Under the pieces are notes generated by a model. It saw only the letters and a list, made by a program, of their open reading frames with translations. It was not told the origin of the DNA and did not search any database. Shown here piece after piece: positions 44,742-52,614 of a DNA stretch of 64,000 nt. The translations under genes were made by a program, and so were the position numbers. The DNA is taken from contig NZ_JAEQMU010000004.1 of assembly GCF_017908035.1 (NCBI RefSeq), positions 434,001-498,000 of the forward strand. The letters are read 5' to 3'. Source of the stretch: Sphingobacterium tabacisoli. GTDB lineage: Bacteria; Bacteroidota; Bacteroidia; Sphingobacteriales; Sphingobacteriaceae. Every line of letters begins with the position of its first letter. Position 1 is the stretch's first letter.

Positions 44742-45824
44742 CTATTTCGGGGCCTTTTTCAACAGCACCAATGCCAACAGTAAGAAGGTAACACTTGGGA
44801 TCAATACCGCAATCAAAGGAGGAAGCCCCCCTTTCAAAGCAAACATTGTCGAAAACTGATTAAAAACCAAAAAGGTAAAACTTAGACCGATACCAAGCCC
44901 TAGGCTCAAGCCTATTCCCCCACGAACTTTTTTCGAAGAAAGAGCAACTCCCATCAGTGTCAGAATAAACGCTGAAAAAGGGTGAACAATACGCTTATAC
45001 TTCTCCAGCAATAGATCACTCATCATACCTGTACCACGAGTTTCTTCTTTACGAATCCGTTCGTTGAGCTCATCTGTCCCCATCGCCGTAAAAATATTAT
45101 CGTACGTTTCAAAATCCTGAGGTTTCATATCCAGAGTCGTGTCCCTTTTTTCCCCCTTCAACATCTCTTCGCTTAGACCATTGATAATACGATTTGTATA
45201 GTTTTCAATACGCCATTTGGTCATTACCGAATCCCAGACCACACGATCAGCCATCAGCTTTTCCTTCAACTCCCTGCCATCAAATTTCTCCATCACAAAT
45301 CCTGTACCGGTAGCTCTTTGTGTATCGAAATTATCAATATACACATAGGTATTACTATCAATCTGCATATGAGTAGACGATGTCGTTGTATTCACCTTAT
45401 GCGGTTTTACATAGACATTTTCAAACTGGACTTTTATCTTATTAGTAACTGGTAATATATAGAGATTGGAAACTAATGAAAAGGCAAAAATCAGTGATGC
45501 TGCGATCATATAGGGACGCAGTAACCTATTAAAACTCATTCCCCCATTGAGGATGGGAACAATCTCCGTCTGATCGGCCATCTTTGATGTAAAAAAGATT
45601 ACAGCAATGAAATTAATCAGTGGAGTGAGCATATTAAGAAAAAAAGGCACTGAACCCAATCCATAATACCGAAATAGCACCTGCGTAAAAGAGGCCTTAT
45701 ATTTTAAGAAGTCATCCAACTTTTCAGAGACATCAAATATCACGATAACAACGATAAAAATACCTACTGTAAACAAGAAGGTCGTAAGGTATTTACGGAT
45801 GATGTAACGGTCAATGATATTCAT
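44742..45824 (-). CDS. LptF/LptG-family LPS export permease
   Basis: The 360-residue protein has the six-TM YjgP/YjgQ layout. Three N-terminal helices (MNIIDRYIIRKYLTTFLFTV start) are followed by a large periplasmic beta-jellyroll part (about 125-265) and three C-terminal helices with HPFSAFILTLMGVALSSKK. It would pair with LptB to pull LPS from the inner membrane. Bacteroidota often encode this permease next to tgt, as here (51 bases downstream of it). Confidence 0.9.
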   Translation of the reverse strand: MNIIDRYIIRKYLTTFLFTVGIFIVVIVIFDVSEKLDDFLKYKASFTQVLFRYYGLGSVPFFLNMLTPLINFIAVIFFTSKMADQTEIVPILNGGMSFNRLLRPYMIAASLIFAFSLVSNLYILPVTNKIKVQFENVYVKPHKVNTTTSSTHMQIDSNTYVYIDNFDTQRATGTGFVMEKFDGRELKEKLMADRVVWDSVMTKWRIENYTNRIINGLSEEMLKGEKRDTTLDMKPQDFETYDNIFTAMGTDELNERIRKEETRGTGMMSDLLLEKYKRIVHPFSAFILTLMGVALSSKKVRGGIGLSLGLGIGLSFTFLVFNQFSTMFALKGGLPPLIAVLIPSVTFLLLALVLLKKAPK

Positions 45825-45875
45825 TTCTCAAAGTAATAATTTAAAAAGCAAAAGTCAAAAATCTATAGCCAACAC

Positions 45876-47006
45876 TTACAATCGTTGTCCTAAGACTTTT
45901 ACCATCTTTTCCTTCCACTCATAAAATGTGCCATCTATTATCTTTTCACGCGCTTGTTTTACCAACCACAGATAGAAATGTAGATTATGCAACGAAGCAA
46001 TCTGTGCCCCTAGGATTTCCTGAGATCGGATTAAATGTCTGAGGTAAGCCTTGGTATAGAACTGATCCATCATCAGATCAGACTCTGCTTCTATTGGAGA
46101 GAAGTCTGCTTTCCACTTTTCATTCTTTATATTGATAATACCATTTCTTGTAAAAAGCATACCATTACGCGCATTCCGTGTTGGCATTACACAGTCGAAC
46201 ATATCAATACCGAGGGCTATATTTTCTAGAATATTAATTGGAGTGCCAACCCCCATCAAGTACCTTGGCTTCTCTTTTGGCAAGATCGCTGTCACCACTT
46301 CAGTCATCGCATACATTTCCTCAGCAGGCTCTCCTACGGATAGTCCTCCGATTGCGTTACCTTCCCGTTCGAAAGAAGCAATCACTTCTGCAGATTTGGC
46401 GCGCAAGTCCTTATAAACGGATCCCTGCACTATGGGAAACAAGGTCTGATCATATCCATACAATGGTTCGGTACTATCAAAACGATTACAACATCTTTTC
46501 AACCAACGGTGTGTCATATCCAAAGAGCGACGCGCATAATTGTAATCACATGGGTAAGGCGTACACTCATCAAATGCCATAATAATATCAGCACCGATGA
46601 CACGTTGTGTATCCATCACATTCTCTGGTGTAAATAAATGCTTTGAGCCGTCCACATGCGAACGGAAAGTAACACCTTCTTCTCTAATCTTACGCACTTC
46701 AGTCAATGAATACACCTGATAACCTCCTGAATCGGTAAGAATGGGTTTGTCCCAACCATTGAACTTGTGCAGACCACCAGCTTTTTGCAACACGTCCAAC
46801 CCAGGTCTGAGGTAGAGATGATACGTATTTCCCAATATAATCTGGGCCTGGATATCATTGACCAATTCATGTTGATGAACGGCCTTAACAGTTCCTGCCG
46901 TACCAACAGGCATAAAAATAGGGGTTTCAATCTTTCCGTGAGCGGTCTCCATCACTCCCGCACGTGCCTGGGAAAGTTTATCTTGAGCTTGAAGCGTAAA
47001 TTTCAT
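45876..47006 (-). CDS. tgt: Queuine tRNA-ribosyltransferase Tgt lacking zinc cysteines
   Basis: The 376-residue TIM-barrel enzyme exchanges G34 for a queuosine precursor in His, Asn, Asp and Tyr tRNAs. Motifs are TPIFMPVGTAGTVKAV, LTDSGGYQVYSL (catalytic Asp), GGLSVGEPAEEMY and FDCVMPTRNARNGMLF. The zinc-binding CxCxxC expected just before YTKAYLRHL is replaced by SDLMMD; only the His in LHNLHFY remains. The rest is intact, so it is probably active with a zinc-free C-terminal element. Confidence 0.93.
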   Translation of the reverse strand: MKFTLQAQDKLSQARAGVMETAHGKIETPIFMPVGTAGTVKAVHQHELVNDIQAQIILGNTYHLYLRPGLDVLQKAGGLHKFNGWDKPILTDSGGYQVYSLTEVRKIREEGVTFRSHVDGSKHLFTPENVMDTQRVIGADIIMAFDECTPYPCDYNYARRSLDMTHRWLKRCCNRFDSTEPLYGYDQTLFPIVQGSVYKDLRAKSAEVIASFEREGNAIGGLSVGEPAEEMYAMTEVVTAILPKEKPRYLMGVGTPINILENIALGIDMFDCVMPTRNARNGMLFTRNGIINIKNEKWKADFSPIEAESDLMMDQFYTKAYLRHLIRSQEILGAQIASLHNLHFYLWLVKQAREKIIDGTFYEWKEKMVKVLGQRL

Positions 47007-47030
47007 ATGTAAATAATTTGTCCTTTAACG

Positions 47031-47240
47031 GTCATATGGAATATCCAAAGCATTTTCATTCGTCTTTGTGTAGCCTGTACTACATGGATATTGCATATAT
47101 ATTAAATTTGATTTTCAATGGTCATCCGCCAGCTGGCGGATCCAAAATATATTCATACCTGTTTGTACAGTATGTACTACATAGATATTTTATATTATTA
47201 AGTTGACCTTTGATAGTCGTATTGGAATATTCTAAATCCA
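47031..47240. repeat. Degenerate tandem palindromic repeats
   Basis: Unit 1 (47031-47107) opens GTCATATGGAATATCC and closes GGATATTGCATAT, which are 13-bp complementary arms with one mismatch. Unit 2 (about 47119-47205) shares AATGGTCAT, ATCCAAA, TTTGT and the TGTACTACATNGATATT core. A partial unit 3 starts near 47216 (AGTCGTATTGGAATATTC). The reverse complement of the element at 40278-40327 belongs to the same family. Confidence 0.6.
47124..47141. repeat. 18-bp perfect GC-rich palindrome
   Basis: ATCCGCCAGCTGGCGGAT is its own reverse complement and stands out in an AT-rich region. It occupies the position in repeat unit 2 where unit 1 has ATATGGAATATCC, as if inserted. Confidence 0.7.
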
Positions 47241-47336
47241 CTGCAAAAATACTATAAAATTTCAACCCGACGACACCTTTGCTATTTAATTAGCAATTCT
47301 TAACTACTAATGTTATAACTATTAAAAAGAACGCCT

Positions 47337-47344
47337 TATCTTTG
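47337..47344 (+). promoter_or_regulatory. -7 element of the GT2 gene
   Basis: TATCTTTG matches TAnnTTTG. It overlaps an in-frame TTG at 47342, so translation must start later, at the ATG at 47354. Confidence 0.45.
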
Positions 47345-47353
47345 AGTTTTCAT

Positions 47354-48493
47354 ATGAATTTTTACAACTACATCATTCCAAATATCGCCTATATAACTTA
47401 TGGAGTCTTAGGTGTCCTATTATTGTTCCAACTCTACTACATTTTATTCGTGTACAGCAAATTAGCCGTATACAAAGTAAAAAGTTATAAGGAAACTGAA
47501 AGCCTCCCTCCATTGTCAGTCATCATCTGTGCACACAACGAACAGCAAAACCTAGAGGTATTTCTACCTAAGATTTTGTCTCAGGATTACCCACAATACG
47601 AAGTCATCGTCGTCGATGATTATTCTAGCGATGATAGTCAATGGATATTGCAGGCTTTTAAGGCAGAGCACCCTCATCTTCGTATTGTAGAAATCAAAGA
47701 ACACATCCAGCTCAAGCACAGTAAAAAGTTTGCTTTAACACTTGGTATTAAAGCAGCAAAATACGAACACTTGGTAATGACGGATGCCGATTGTGAACCA
47801 CAATCTAACGAATGGCTCAAAGAGATAGGAGGTGCGTACAATTCTTCTAAAGAAATCATATTAGGCTACTCACCCTATTTTAAAAAGAAAGGCTTTCTCA
47901 ATAAGCTTATCCGATTCGAAACGACACACACCGCGATGAGCTACCTTTCCTATGCCTTAAAAGGCGATCCATATATGGGGGTAGGCCGAAACCTTTCCTA
48001 CTTGAAAAGTCTATTTTTCAAAGGCAAAGGCTTCAATGCACATATGCATATCAAATCCGGAGATGACGATCTATTTGTAAACCAAAATGCTACAGTTCGG
48101 AATACCCGAATTGCTATAGCTCCGGATGCTCATATGTATTCTGCTCCAAAAGAAAGCTGGAGTTCCTACTACAAACAAAAAGCCAGACATTCGGGAGCCT
48201 CTGTAGCCTATAAAAGTAAGCATCAGTTTATGTTGGCCACGCAACTTGTTACAGCTTTTCTTTTTTACGTTGTACTTTTCCTGGCACTCGCCCTTTTACC
48301 CTCATTATGGTATATTGGTGTAGGCGTATTTTTCTTACGCTATCTATGTCAATTCATCGTCTTTCGCCCAATATTCCTTAAGCTTAAAGTCAAAGATTTA
48401 CTCTTCTGGTTGCCGATATTAGATTTGTTCTTTTATTTCTACATCTGCTTAAACGGACTGTTCAACAGAAAAAAGAAGCAAAAATCTTGGTAA
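47354..48493 (+). CDS. Membrane glycosyltransferase family 2
   Basis: About 379 residues from ATG 47354. An N-terminal TM helix (about 12-35) precedes a GT-A domain (about 48-270) with LPPLSVIICAHNEQQNL, VIVVDDYSSDDSQWIL, DAD in LVMTDADCEPQSNEWL and the acceptor region KQKARHSG, a QxxRW-like position. Two to three C-terminal TM helices follow (about 295-370). Membrane GT2 enzymes of this shape make or extend surface polysaccharides; donor and product are unknown. Confidence 0.88.
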   Translation: MNFYNYIIPNIAYITYGVLGVLLLFQLYYILFVYSKLAVYKVKSYKETESLPPLSVIICAHNEQQNLEVFLPKILSQDYPQYEVIVVDDYSSDDSQWILQAFKAEHPHLRIVEIKEHIQLKHSKKFALTLGIKAAKYEHLVMTDADCEPQSNEWLKEIGGAYNSSKEIILGYSPYFKKKGFLNKLIRFETTHTAMSYLSYALKGDPYMGVGRNLSYLKSLFFKGKGFNAHMHIKSGDDDLFVNQNATVRNTRIAIAPDAHMYSAPKESWSSYYKQKARHSGASVAYKSKHQFMLATQLVTAFLFYVVLFLALALLPSLWYIGVGVFFLRYLCQFIVFRPIFLKLKVKDLLFWLPILDLFFYFYICLNGLFNRKKKQKSW

Positions 48494-48554
48494 TATTTTA
48501 AAACATTGCATTACGAACAACGTATTATATAACACCCTATAACTCTAATAAAAC

Positions 48555-49190
48555 GTGAATCCAACAGTAGACATTATATACAAATACTTCCCAAACCTTA
48601 CTGCGATCCAAAAATCACAATTTGAAAAGCTCGCAGAAGTGTATCCTTTTTGGAACGATCAGATCAATGTGATTTCCCGCAAGGATATTGAGAGCCTATA
48701 TCTTAAGCATGTATTACACTCGCTAGCGATTGCAAAGTTTGTACAGGAACTTGCACCAGGCACACGGATCCTCGATGTCGGAACTGGCGGCGGCTTTCCT
48801 GGTATACCGTTAGCCATCTTATTTCCCGAGGTGCAATTTCATCTGGTAGACTCCATAGGCAAAAAGATAAAGGTAGTGCGTGGCGTCGCAGAGGCGATCG
48901 GTTTGACTAATGTGGAGGCTGACCATATCCGTGCAGAACAACTAGACTATACCTATGATTTTGTCGTCTCTAGAGCAGTGACGAGATTAGGCGATTTCGC
49001 ACCTTGGATTAGAAACAAGTTTGAGAAAAAGGATAAAAATGGAATACCAAACGGTATTCTTTACCTTAAAGGTGGAGATTTGAAAGAAGAAATCAAAGAG
49101 TCGAGATTGAAAGCGGAGTTACATCCTTTGACTTCCTATTTTGAAGAGGATTTTTTTGACACCAAATACGTCGTATACGTACCGATGTAA
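48555..49190 (+). CDS. rsmG: 16S rRNA (G527-N7) methyltransferase RsmG (GidB)
   Basis: The 211-residue SAM methyltransferase starts with GTG (MNPTVDIIYKYFP). Motifs are FWNDQINVISRKD, HVLHSLAIA, SAM loop ILDVGTGGGFPGIPLAILFP (about 72-91), DSIGKKIKVV and SRAVTRLGDF. It methylates G527 in the 530 loop of 16S rRNA; loss of this enzyme elsewhere gives low-level streptomycin resistance. It is followed by a strong terminator. Confidence 0.95.
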   Translation: MNPTVDIIYKYFPNLTAIQKSQFEKLAEVYPFWNDQINVISRKDIESLYLKHVLHSLAIAKFVQELAPGTRILDVGTGGGFPGIPLAILFPEVQFHLVDSIGKKIKVVRGVAEAIGLTNVEADHIRAEQLDYTYDFVVSRAVTRLGDFAPWIRNKFEKKDKNGIPNGILYLKGGDLKEEIKESRLKAELHPLTSYFEEDFFDTKYVVYVPM

Positions 49191-49205
49191 CGGTCTGTTT
49201 TTGAA

Positions 49206-49244
49206 ATATTCCAGGAGTTCTTTGTAGCAAAGCTCCTGGAATAT
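49206..49244. terminator. Bidirectional terminator between rsmG and a small gene
   Basis: ATATTCCAGGAG (49206-49217) and CTCCTGGAATAT (49233-49244) form the outer stem, with an inner CTTTG/CAAAG pair. It separates two convergent genes. Confidence 0.75.
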
Positions 49245-49259
49245 CAAGTTGTATGTGAA

Positions 49260-49493
49260 CTAACTCCCGAGTTCTTCGATTATTTTGCTACCTATCAAGT
49301 TAATTTCTTCATCCATTCCAAACAAAGGTAACCCCGTCTCAGGGTGCAACTTCAACCAACTGGTCTCTGTGTCCTTGATGATCTGAACATATTCTTCTCC
49401 ATCTTTAAAAATGGTGTAGGTATCTTTTTCATCGGGAAAAACCGAATAGGTGATGTCTCCGATCTCTATATCGAAAGGTTCTTGCATTTCCAT
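49260..49493 (-). CDS. Small conserved hypothetical protein
   Basis: About 77 residues from the ATG at 49493 (MEMQEPFDIEIGDITYSVFP). The longer frame to 49526 would start upstream of a TAACTTTG -7 element at 49522-49515, so it is unlikely. It is an acidic, beta-strand-rich small protein (YTIFKDGEEYVQIIKDTETSW, with LKLHPETGLPLFG) with no signal peptide or TM. I do not recognise a function. Confidence 0.7.
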   Translation of the reverse strand: MEMQEPFDIEIGDITYSVFPDEKDTYTIFKDGEEYVQIIKDTETSWLKLHPETGLPLFGMDEEINLIGSKIIEELGS

Positions 49494-49514
49494 GATTTTA
49501 CTATTTTTAAACAG

Positions 49515-49522
49515 CAAAGTTA
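49515..49522 (-). promoter_or_regulatory. -7 element of the small hypothetical gene
   Basis: TAACTTTG on the minus strand, 22 bases before the ATG at 49493. It decides the start. Confidence 0.45.
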
Positions 49523-49608
49523 ACAATCTCTATCCAAGTCCAAGCCAAACTCCCTAATAATATGATATTGGATATGCATTATATTTTAACTAATTTTATA
49601 TACCGATT

Positions 49609-50709
49609 ATGAATATACTTGATAAAATTGCCTTAACAAAAATAAAGGGCATAGGCCCCAAATTGAGCCGTAATCTACTGGAATACTGTGGTTCTGTGGA
49701 CGCTGTATTCAATAACTCAAAAAAAGATCTCCTCGCTATCCCTGGTATAGGTCCTACTGCCGTTGAAAGCATTTTATCCAAAAGCTATCTTAGAGAAGCC
49801 GAAGCAGAATTAGAGTTTATCCAAAAACATCAGATTGAAGCAATCTGGATAGAAGATAACAACTACCCCGGCAGACTACGTCACTGTGAAGATGCCCCCA
49901 TCCTATTGTATTATAAGGGCACGGCAGACCTCAACCCTAATCGTGTAGTAAGCATCGTCGGTTCCCGAAACTCGACGCATTATGGACAACGTATCTGCGA
50001 AAAGCTTGTCGAACAACTAGCGGCACTCGATGTTCATATCATCAGCGGACTAGCTTATGGTATCGATGTCTTAGCACACCAGTATGCGGTCAAGCAGCAC
50101 ATCCCTACTATCGGTGTATTAGGCCATGGATTAGATCGGATATATCCCGCTGCCCATCGGGAGATTGCCTCCAAAATGTTGAATAATGGTGGTTTGCTCA
50201 CTGAATTTCCATCAGAGACGAATCCCGACAGACAGAATTTCCCTATGCGTAACCGAATCATAGCAGGGCTCGCCGATGTCACTATCGTCATAGAAGCAGC
50301 GATGAAAGGAGGGGCCTTGATCACCGCCGAAATAGCCAACGGTTACAACCGGGATGTATGTGCATTTCCTGGTTCCATTGAACAGGAATACTCCGCAGGG
50401 TGCAATTATTTGATTAAGACGAATAGAGCACACCTCATCCGCCATGCCGAAGACCTCTGCTATCTCATGAATTGGGACGCCATCTCGATCAAACCCGAAA
50501 AGCAACTTATTCTGTTACCGAAAAATCGGAGTCGGGATGAACAGAAAGTATATAACTTTCTTTCTGAACAGGAACTCGAGCAGGCCACAATTGATCAGAT
50601 TGCCTGTTATTGCGATTGGCCCCAGAGCAAACTTGCTATTGTATTACTGGAAATGGAACTTGAAGGTCATCTTTTATCCTTGCCTGGTAAAGTTTTTAAG
50701 CTAATCTAA
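49609..50709 (+). CDS. dprA: DNA-processing protein DprA
   Basis: The 366-residue protein has an N-terminal HhH region (KIKGIGPKLSRNLLEYCGS), then the Rossmann-like DprA domain with SIVGSRNSTHYGQRICEKL (about 108), ISGLAYGIDVLAHQYA (about 143), FPMRNRIIAGLADVTIVIEA and GGALITAEIA. A C-terminal winged-helix (about 300-366) follows. DprA loads RecA on incoming ssDNA in transformation and is widespread even in species not known to be competent. Confidence 0.94.
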   Translation: MNILDKIALTKIKGIGPKLSRNLLEYCGSVDAVFNNSKKDLLAIPGIGPTAVESILSKSYLREAEAELEFIQKHQIEAIWIEDNNYPGRLRHCEDAPILLYYKGTADLNPNRVVSIVGSRNSTHYGQRICEKLVEQLAALDVHIISGLAYGIDVLAHQYAVKQHIPTIGVLGHGLDRIYPAAHREIASKMLNNGGLLTEFPSETNPDRQNFPMRNRIIAGLADVTIVIEAAMKGGALITAEIANGYNRDVCAFPGSIEQEYSAGCNYLIKTNRAHLIRHAEDLCYLMNWDAISIKPEKQLILLPKNRSRDEQKVYNFLSEQELEQATIDQIACYCDWPQSKLAIVLLEMELEGHLLSLPGKVFKLI

Positions 50710-50866
50710 CCTTTTTCCACCAAAATACCAGGTGATGTATTCTTCAAATCAGAATAAAAGAAAATGAAAACACCCTATTTAGGGATATAAAATGTGCTAT
50801 CGTCCATAAAATACATTTTTTTCAACCTGTATATCAACACCGTACGATTTAAACACATTATAGTTC

Positions 50867-50895
50867 TTGTTAAATAGATTTTTTTTCTATTTTTG
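50867..50895 (+). promoter_or_regulatory. Promoter of ffs
   Basis: TTG at 50867-50869, an 18-base spacer, then TATTTTTG at 50888-50895 matches the Bacteroidota -33/-7 consensus just before the SRP RNA 5' end. Confidence 0.65.
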
Positions 50896-50898
50896 CGG

Positions 50899-50995
50899 TG
50901 GGTAAGTCCTTTACGACCAGCTCCCATTGACTCCCCCAGGTTGGGAACAAAGCAAGGGTATTTGGTTGAGCGGTGCGATAAAGGGAGCTTACCCA
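50899..50995 (+). ncRNA. ffs: Signal recognition particle RNA (small bacterial type)
   Basis: About 97 bases. GGGTA (50900-50904) and AGCTCCC (50919-50925) pair with the single 3' strand GGGAGCTTACCC (50983-50994), giving the closing helix. The distal domain is the universal SRP helix 8: CCCCCAGG, stem TTG, tetraloop GGAA, stem CAA, then AGCAAGGG (50932-50958). Here the CAGG/AGCA internal loop binds the Ffh M domain. The 3' part, GGTTGAGCGGTG, resembles SRP RNAs of the phylum. A T-run follows. The RNA targets membrane and secreted proteins with Ffh and FtsY. Confidence 0.88.
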
Positions 50996-51001
50996 TTTTT
51001 T
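50988..51001 (+). terminator. ffs terminator
   Basis: The terminal SRP helix (CTTACCC) is directly followed by ATTTTTT (50995-51001), so the RNA's own closing stem serves as the terminator. Confidence 0.6.
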
Positions 51002-51054
51002 GTGCCCAAAATTTTGAAACCAAGAATGGCACCATCTACTTAACAATTTCCACC

Positions 51055-51104
51055 AAGTCCCTATAAGTCCCCTAAAGTCTGTCCAAGTCCCCTCAAGTGC
51101 CCTG
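51055..51104. repeat. Five-copy 10-bp tandem repeat
   Basis: AAGTCCCTAT, AAGTCCCCTA, AAGTCTGTCC, AAGTCCCCTC and AAGTGCCCTG start at 51055, 51065, 51075, 51085 and 51095, exactly 10 bases apart. The period equals about one helical turn, so AAGTCCC faces recur on one side of the DNA. It lies between ffs and accD. Confidence 0.75.
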
Positions 51105-51226
51105 TAAACGGTGTATAGATCTGTTGATTCTAGCATCCACACAAGGGTGTTACAACTTTACTCCGCATTAACTTTTAAGTTTTAAGTTTCTTTTCGTTTA
51201 TTTGTAGTTCGAATTAACACGAGTAT

Positions 51227-52069
51227 ATGAGTTGGTTTAAACGAAACAAAGCTGGTATCAATACCGCAACAGAAAATAAGAAAGAAGCACCTGATGGCAT
51301 GTGGAATAAATGTCCTTCATGTAAAAAGCCTCTTTTAAACTTAGAGCAAATCGAAAACAATTATGTTTGTCAATATTGTGGTTACCATATCCGTATTGGA
51401 TCGGCAGCTTACTTCTCTATTTTATTTGACGACAACGCCTTTACAGAATTATTTCCCAATCTCACTGCTGGTGACCCTTTACACTTTGTTGACAGCAAAC
51501 CTTACAGCGAACGTCTGGTAGAAAGTCAAGCAAAAACAGGCTTAAAAGATGCACTCAGAAGTGCACATGGAAAGATGGATGGACGAGACATCGTGATAGC
51601 ATGTATGGACTTCAATTTTATTGGCGGTTCTATGGGATCTGTTGTTGGTGAAAAGATTGCACGCTCTATTGATTACTGTATAGAGCATAAGTTGCCTTTC
51701 ATGTTGATTTCAAAATCAGGTGGGGCCAGAATGATGGAGGCTGCATTTTCATTAATGCAGATGGCCAAAACATCGGCTAAACTAGCGCTGCTCAGCCAAG
51801 CAAAACTTCCGTACATCTGCTTGTTAACAGATCCTACTACAGGAGGTGTTACAGCATCTTATGCCATGCTTGGAGATATCAATATCGCAGAACCAGGAGC
51901 ACTTATCGGTTTTGCTGGACCCCGGGTTATCAAGGAAACAATCAAGAAAGACCTTCCTAAAGGATTCCAGACATCGGAATTTGTATTGGAACATGGATTT
52001 TTAGACTTTATCGTTGATCGTAGACAACTTAAAGAGAAAGTCTCAACTTTCCTGAAGCTCGTTCAATAA
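51227..52069 (+). CDS. accD: Acetyl-CoA carboxylase carboxyltransferase subunit beta
   Basis: The 280-residue protein has an N-terminal Cys4 zinc ribbon (CPSCKKPLL and CQYCGYHI, about 28-52) and a crotonase-fold carboxyltransferase with IGGSMGSVVGEKIAR, SGGARMMEAAFSLMQMAK (about 165-182) and the oxyanion region PTTGGVTASYAMLGD. With AccA it transfers CO2 from carboxybiotin to acetyl-CoA, making malonyl-CoA for fatty acid synthesis. A strong terminator follows. Confidence 0.96.
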   Translation: MSWFKRNKAGINTATENKKEAPDGMWNKCPSCKKPLLNLEQIENNYVCQYCGYHIRIGSAAYFSILFDDNAFTELFPNLTAGDPLHFVDSKPYSERLVESQAKTGLKDALRSAHGKMDGRDIVIACMDFNFIGGSMGSVVGEKIARSIDYCIEHKLPFMLISKSGGARMMEAAFSLMQMAKTSAKLALLSQAKLPYICLLTDPTTGGVTASYAMLGDINIAEPGALIGFAGPRVIKETIKKDLPKGFQTSEFVLEHGFLDFIVDRRQLKEKVSTFLKLVQ

Positions 52070-52077
52070 AAATATTA

Positions 52078-52120
52078 TATAAAAGAGAAGCAGTCCAAAA
52101 AAGACTGCTTCTCTTTTATA
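52078..52120. terminator. Terminator of accD
   Basis: TATAAAAGAGAAGCAGTC and GACTGCTTCTCTTTTATA are perfect 18-bp arms around CAAAAAA. The hairpin is A-rich before and T-rich after, so it is usable from both strands. Confidence 0.88.
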
Positions 52121-52187
52121 AATCTACGAGTAGTGAATACTTCTACATTTAGGCTCAATAAAGTTATTACTCCAATATAACCTAAGC

Positions 52188-52598
52188 TTATCGATAGTAC
52201 TTTCTAAAACTCCACATCTTTCTGGTTCGGAGATAATGTAGATCGGATTGTTTCAAATACGCCTCCCTTTCGAAGCTAATATTCAGGTAGGCTGTTTCTA
52301 CCTTCCTATAATAGATTAGTCTTATCAAAAACTCCACACCATACAACACGTAAAAAGGTAATACCAACAACTCGAGAGCCTGTGCAATATGAATCCGTTC
52401 ATGGTTCATCAAGTCTTTATCTTTCAACATTATTTTACGCTGTACAAAGATAAAGGGAAAAATAGTCACCGCGCTGGCTCTACTGAAGGAGAACAGATTG
52501 GTTAAAAACGAGCTAACAATAACTTTACCTTTCATACCCCAAAAGTAATTAAAGGGATCAAAATAACCATAATCGAAGTTTCTGGGCTTCGGAGGCAT
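52188..52598 (-). CDS. Small membrane-associated protein with HExxH motif
   Basis: The 136-residue protein has a first hydrophobic segment (VIVSSFLTNLFSFS, FPFIFV), then HERIH in DLMNHERIHIAQALE (about residue 68), a second hydrophobic helix (LLVLPFYVLYGVEFLIRLIYY) and a conserved-looking acidic helix NISFEREAYL (about 105). HExxH followed by a downstream Glu is the gluzincin zinc pattern. The protein is short for a peptidase and may be a minimal membrane zincin. No function is known to me. Confidence 0.65.
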   Translation of the reverse strand: MPPKPRNFDYGYFDPFNYFWGMKGKVIVSSFLTNLFSFSRASAVTIFPFIFVQRKIMLKDKDLMNHERIHIAQALELLVLPFYVLYGVEFLIRLIYYRKVETAYLNISFEREAYLKQSDLHYLRTRKMWSFRKYYR

Positions 52599-52614
52599 TT
52601 ATTTTTAATCAGGT

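Larger units (their letters stand above)
47007..47353. other. 347-base intergenic repeat region between tgt and GT2
   Basis: This region is filled by two to three degenerate tandem units of about 85-95 bases (see the repeat entry), with a strong GC palindrome in the second. The GT2 -7 element lies at its right end. There is no convincing gene; short frames here run through the repeats. Confidence 0.6.
50710..51226. other. 517-base intergenic region holding ffs and tandem repeats
   Basis: No protein gene. It contains the SRP RNA gene with its promoter, then a five-copy 10-bp tandem repeat (51055-51104), and an AT-rich leader to accD with TTTTAAG repeats near 51175. Confidence 0.7.

Noticed and set aside
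45876..47006. Tgt as a pseudogene because of the lost zinc ligands
   Set aside because: The frame is full-length with all catalytic motifs intact, so a lineage variant is more likely than decay.
47018..47206. Plus-strand 62-codon frame
   Set aside because: It runs through the degenerate tandem repeats and a palindrome, with no matching promoter or domain.
51055..51104. CRISPR-like repeat
   Set aside because: The period is 10 bases with no spacers of CRISPR length, and no cas gene is present.
50775..51142. Minus-strand open frames of 86 and 90 codons
   Set aside because: They lie across the SRP RNA gene and the 10-bp repeats; amino acid composition is not protein-like.
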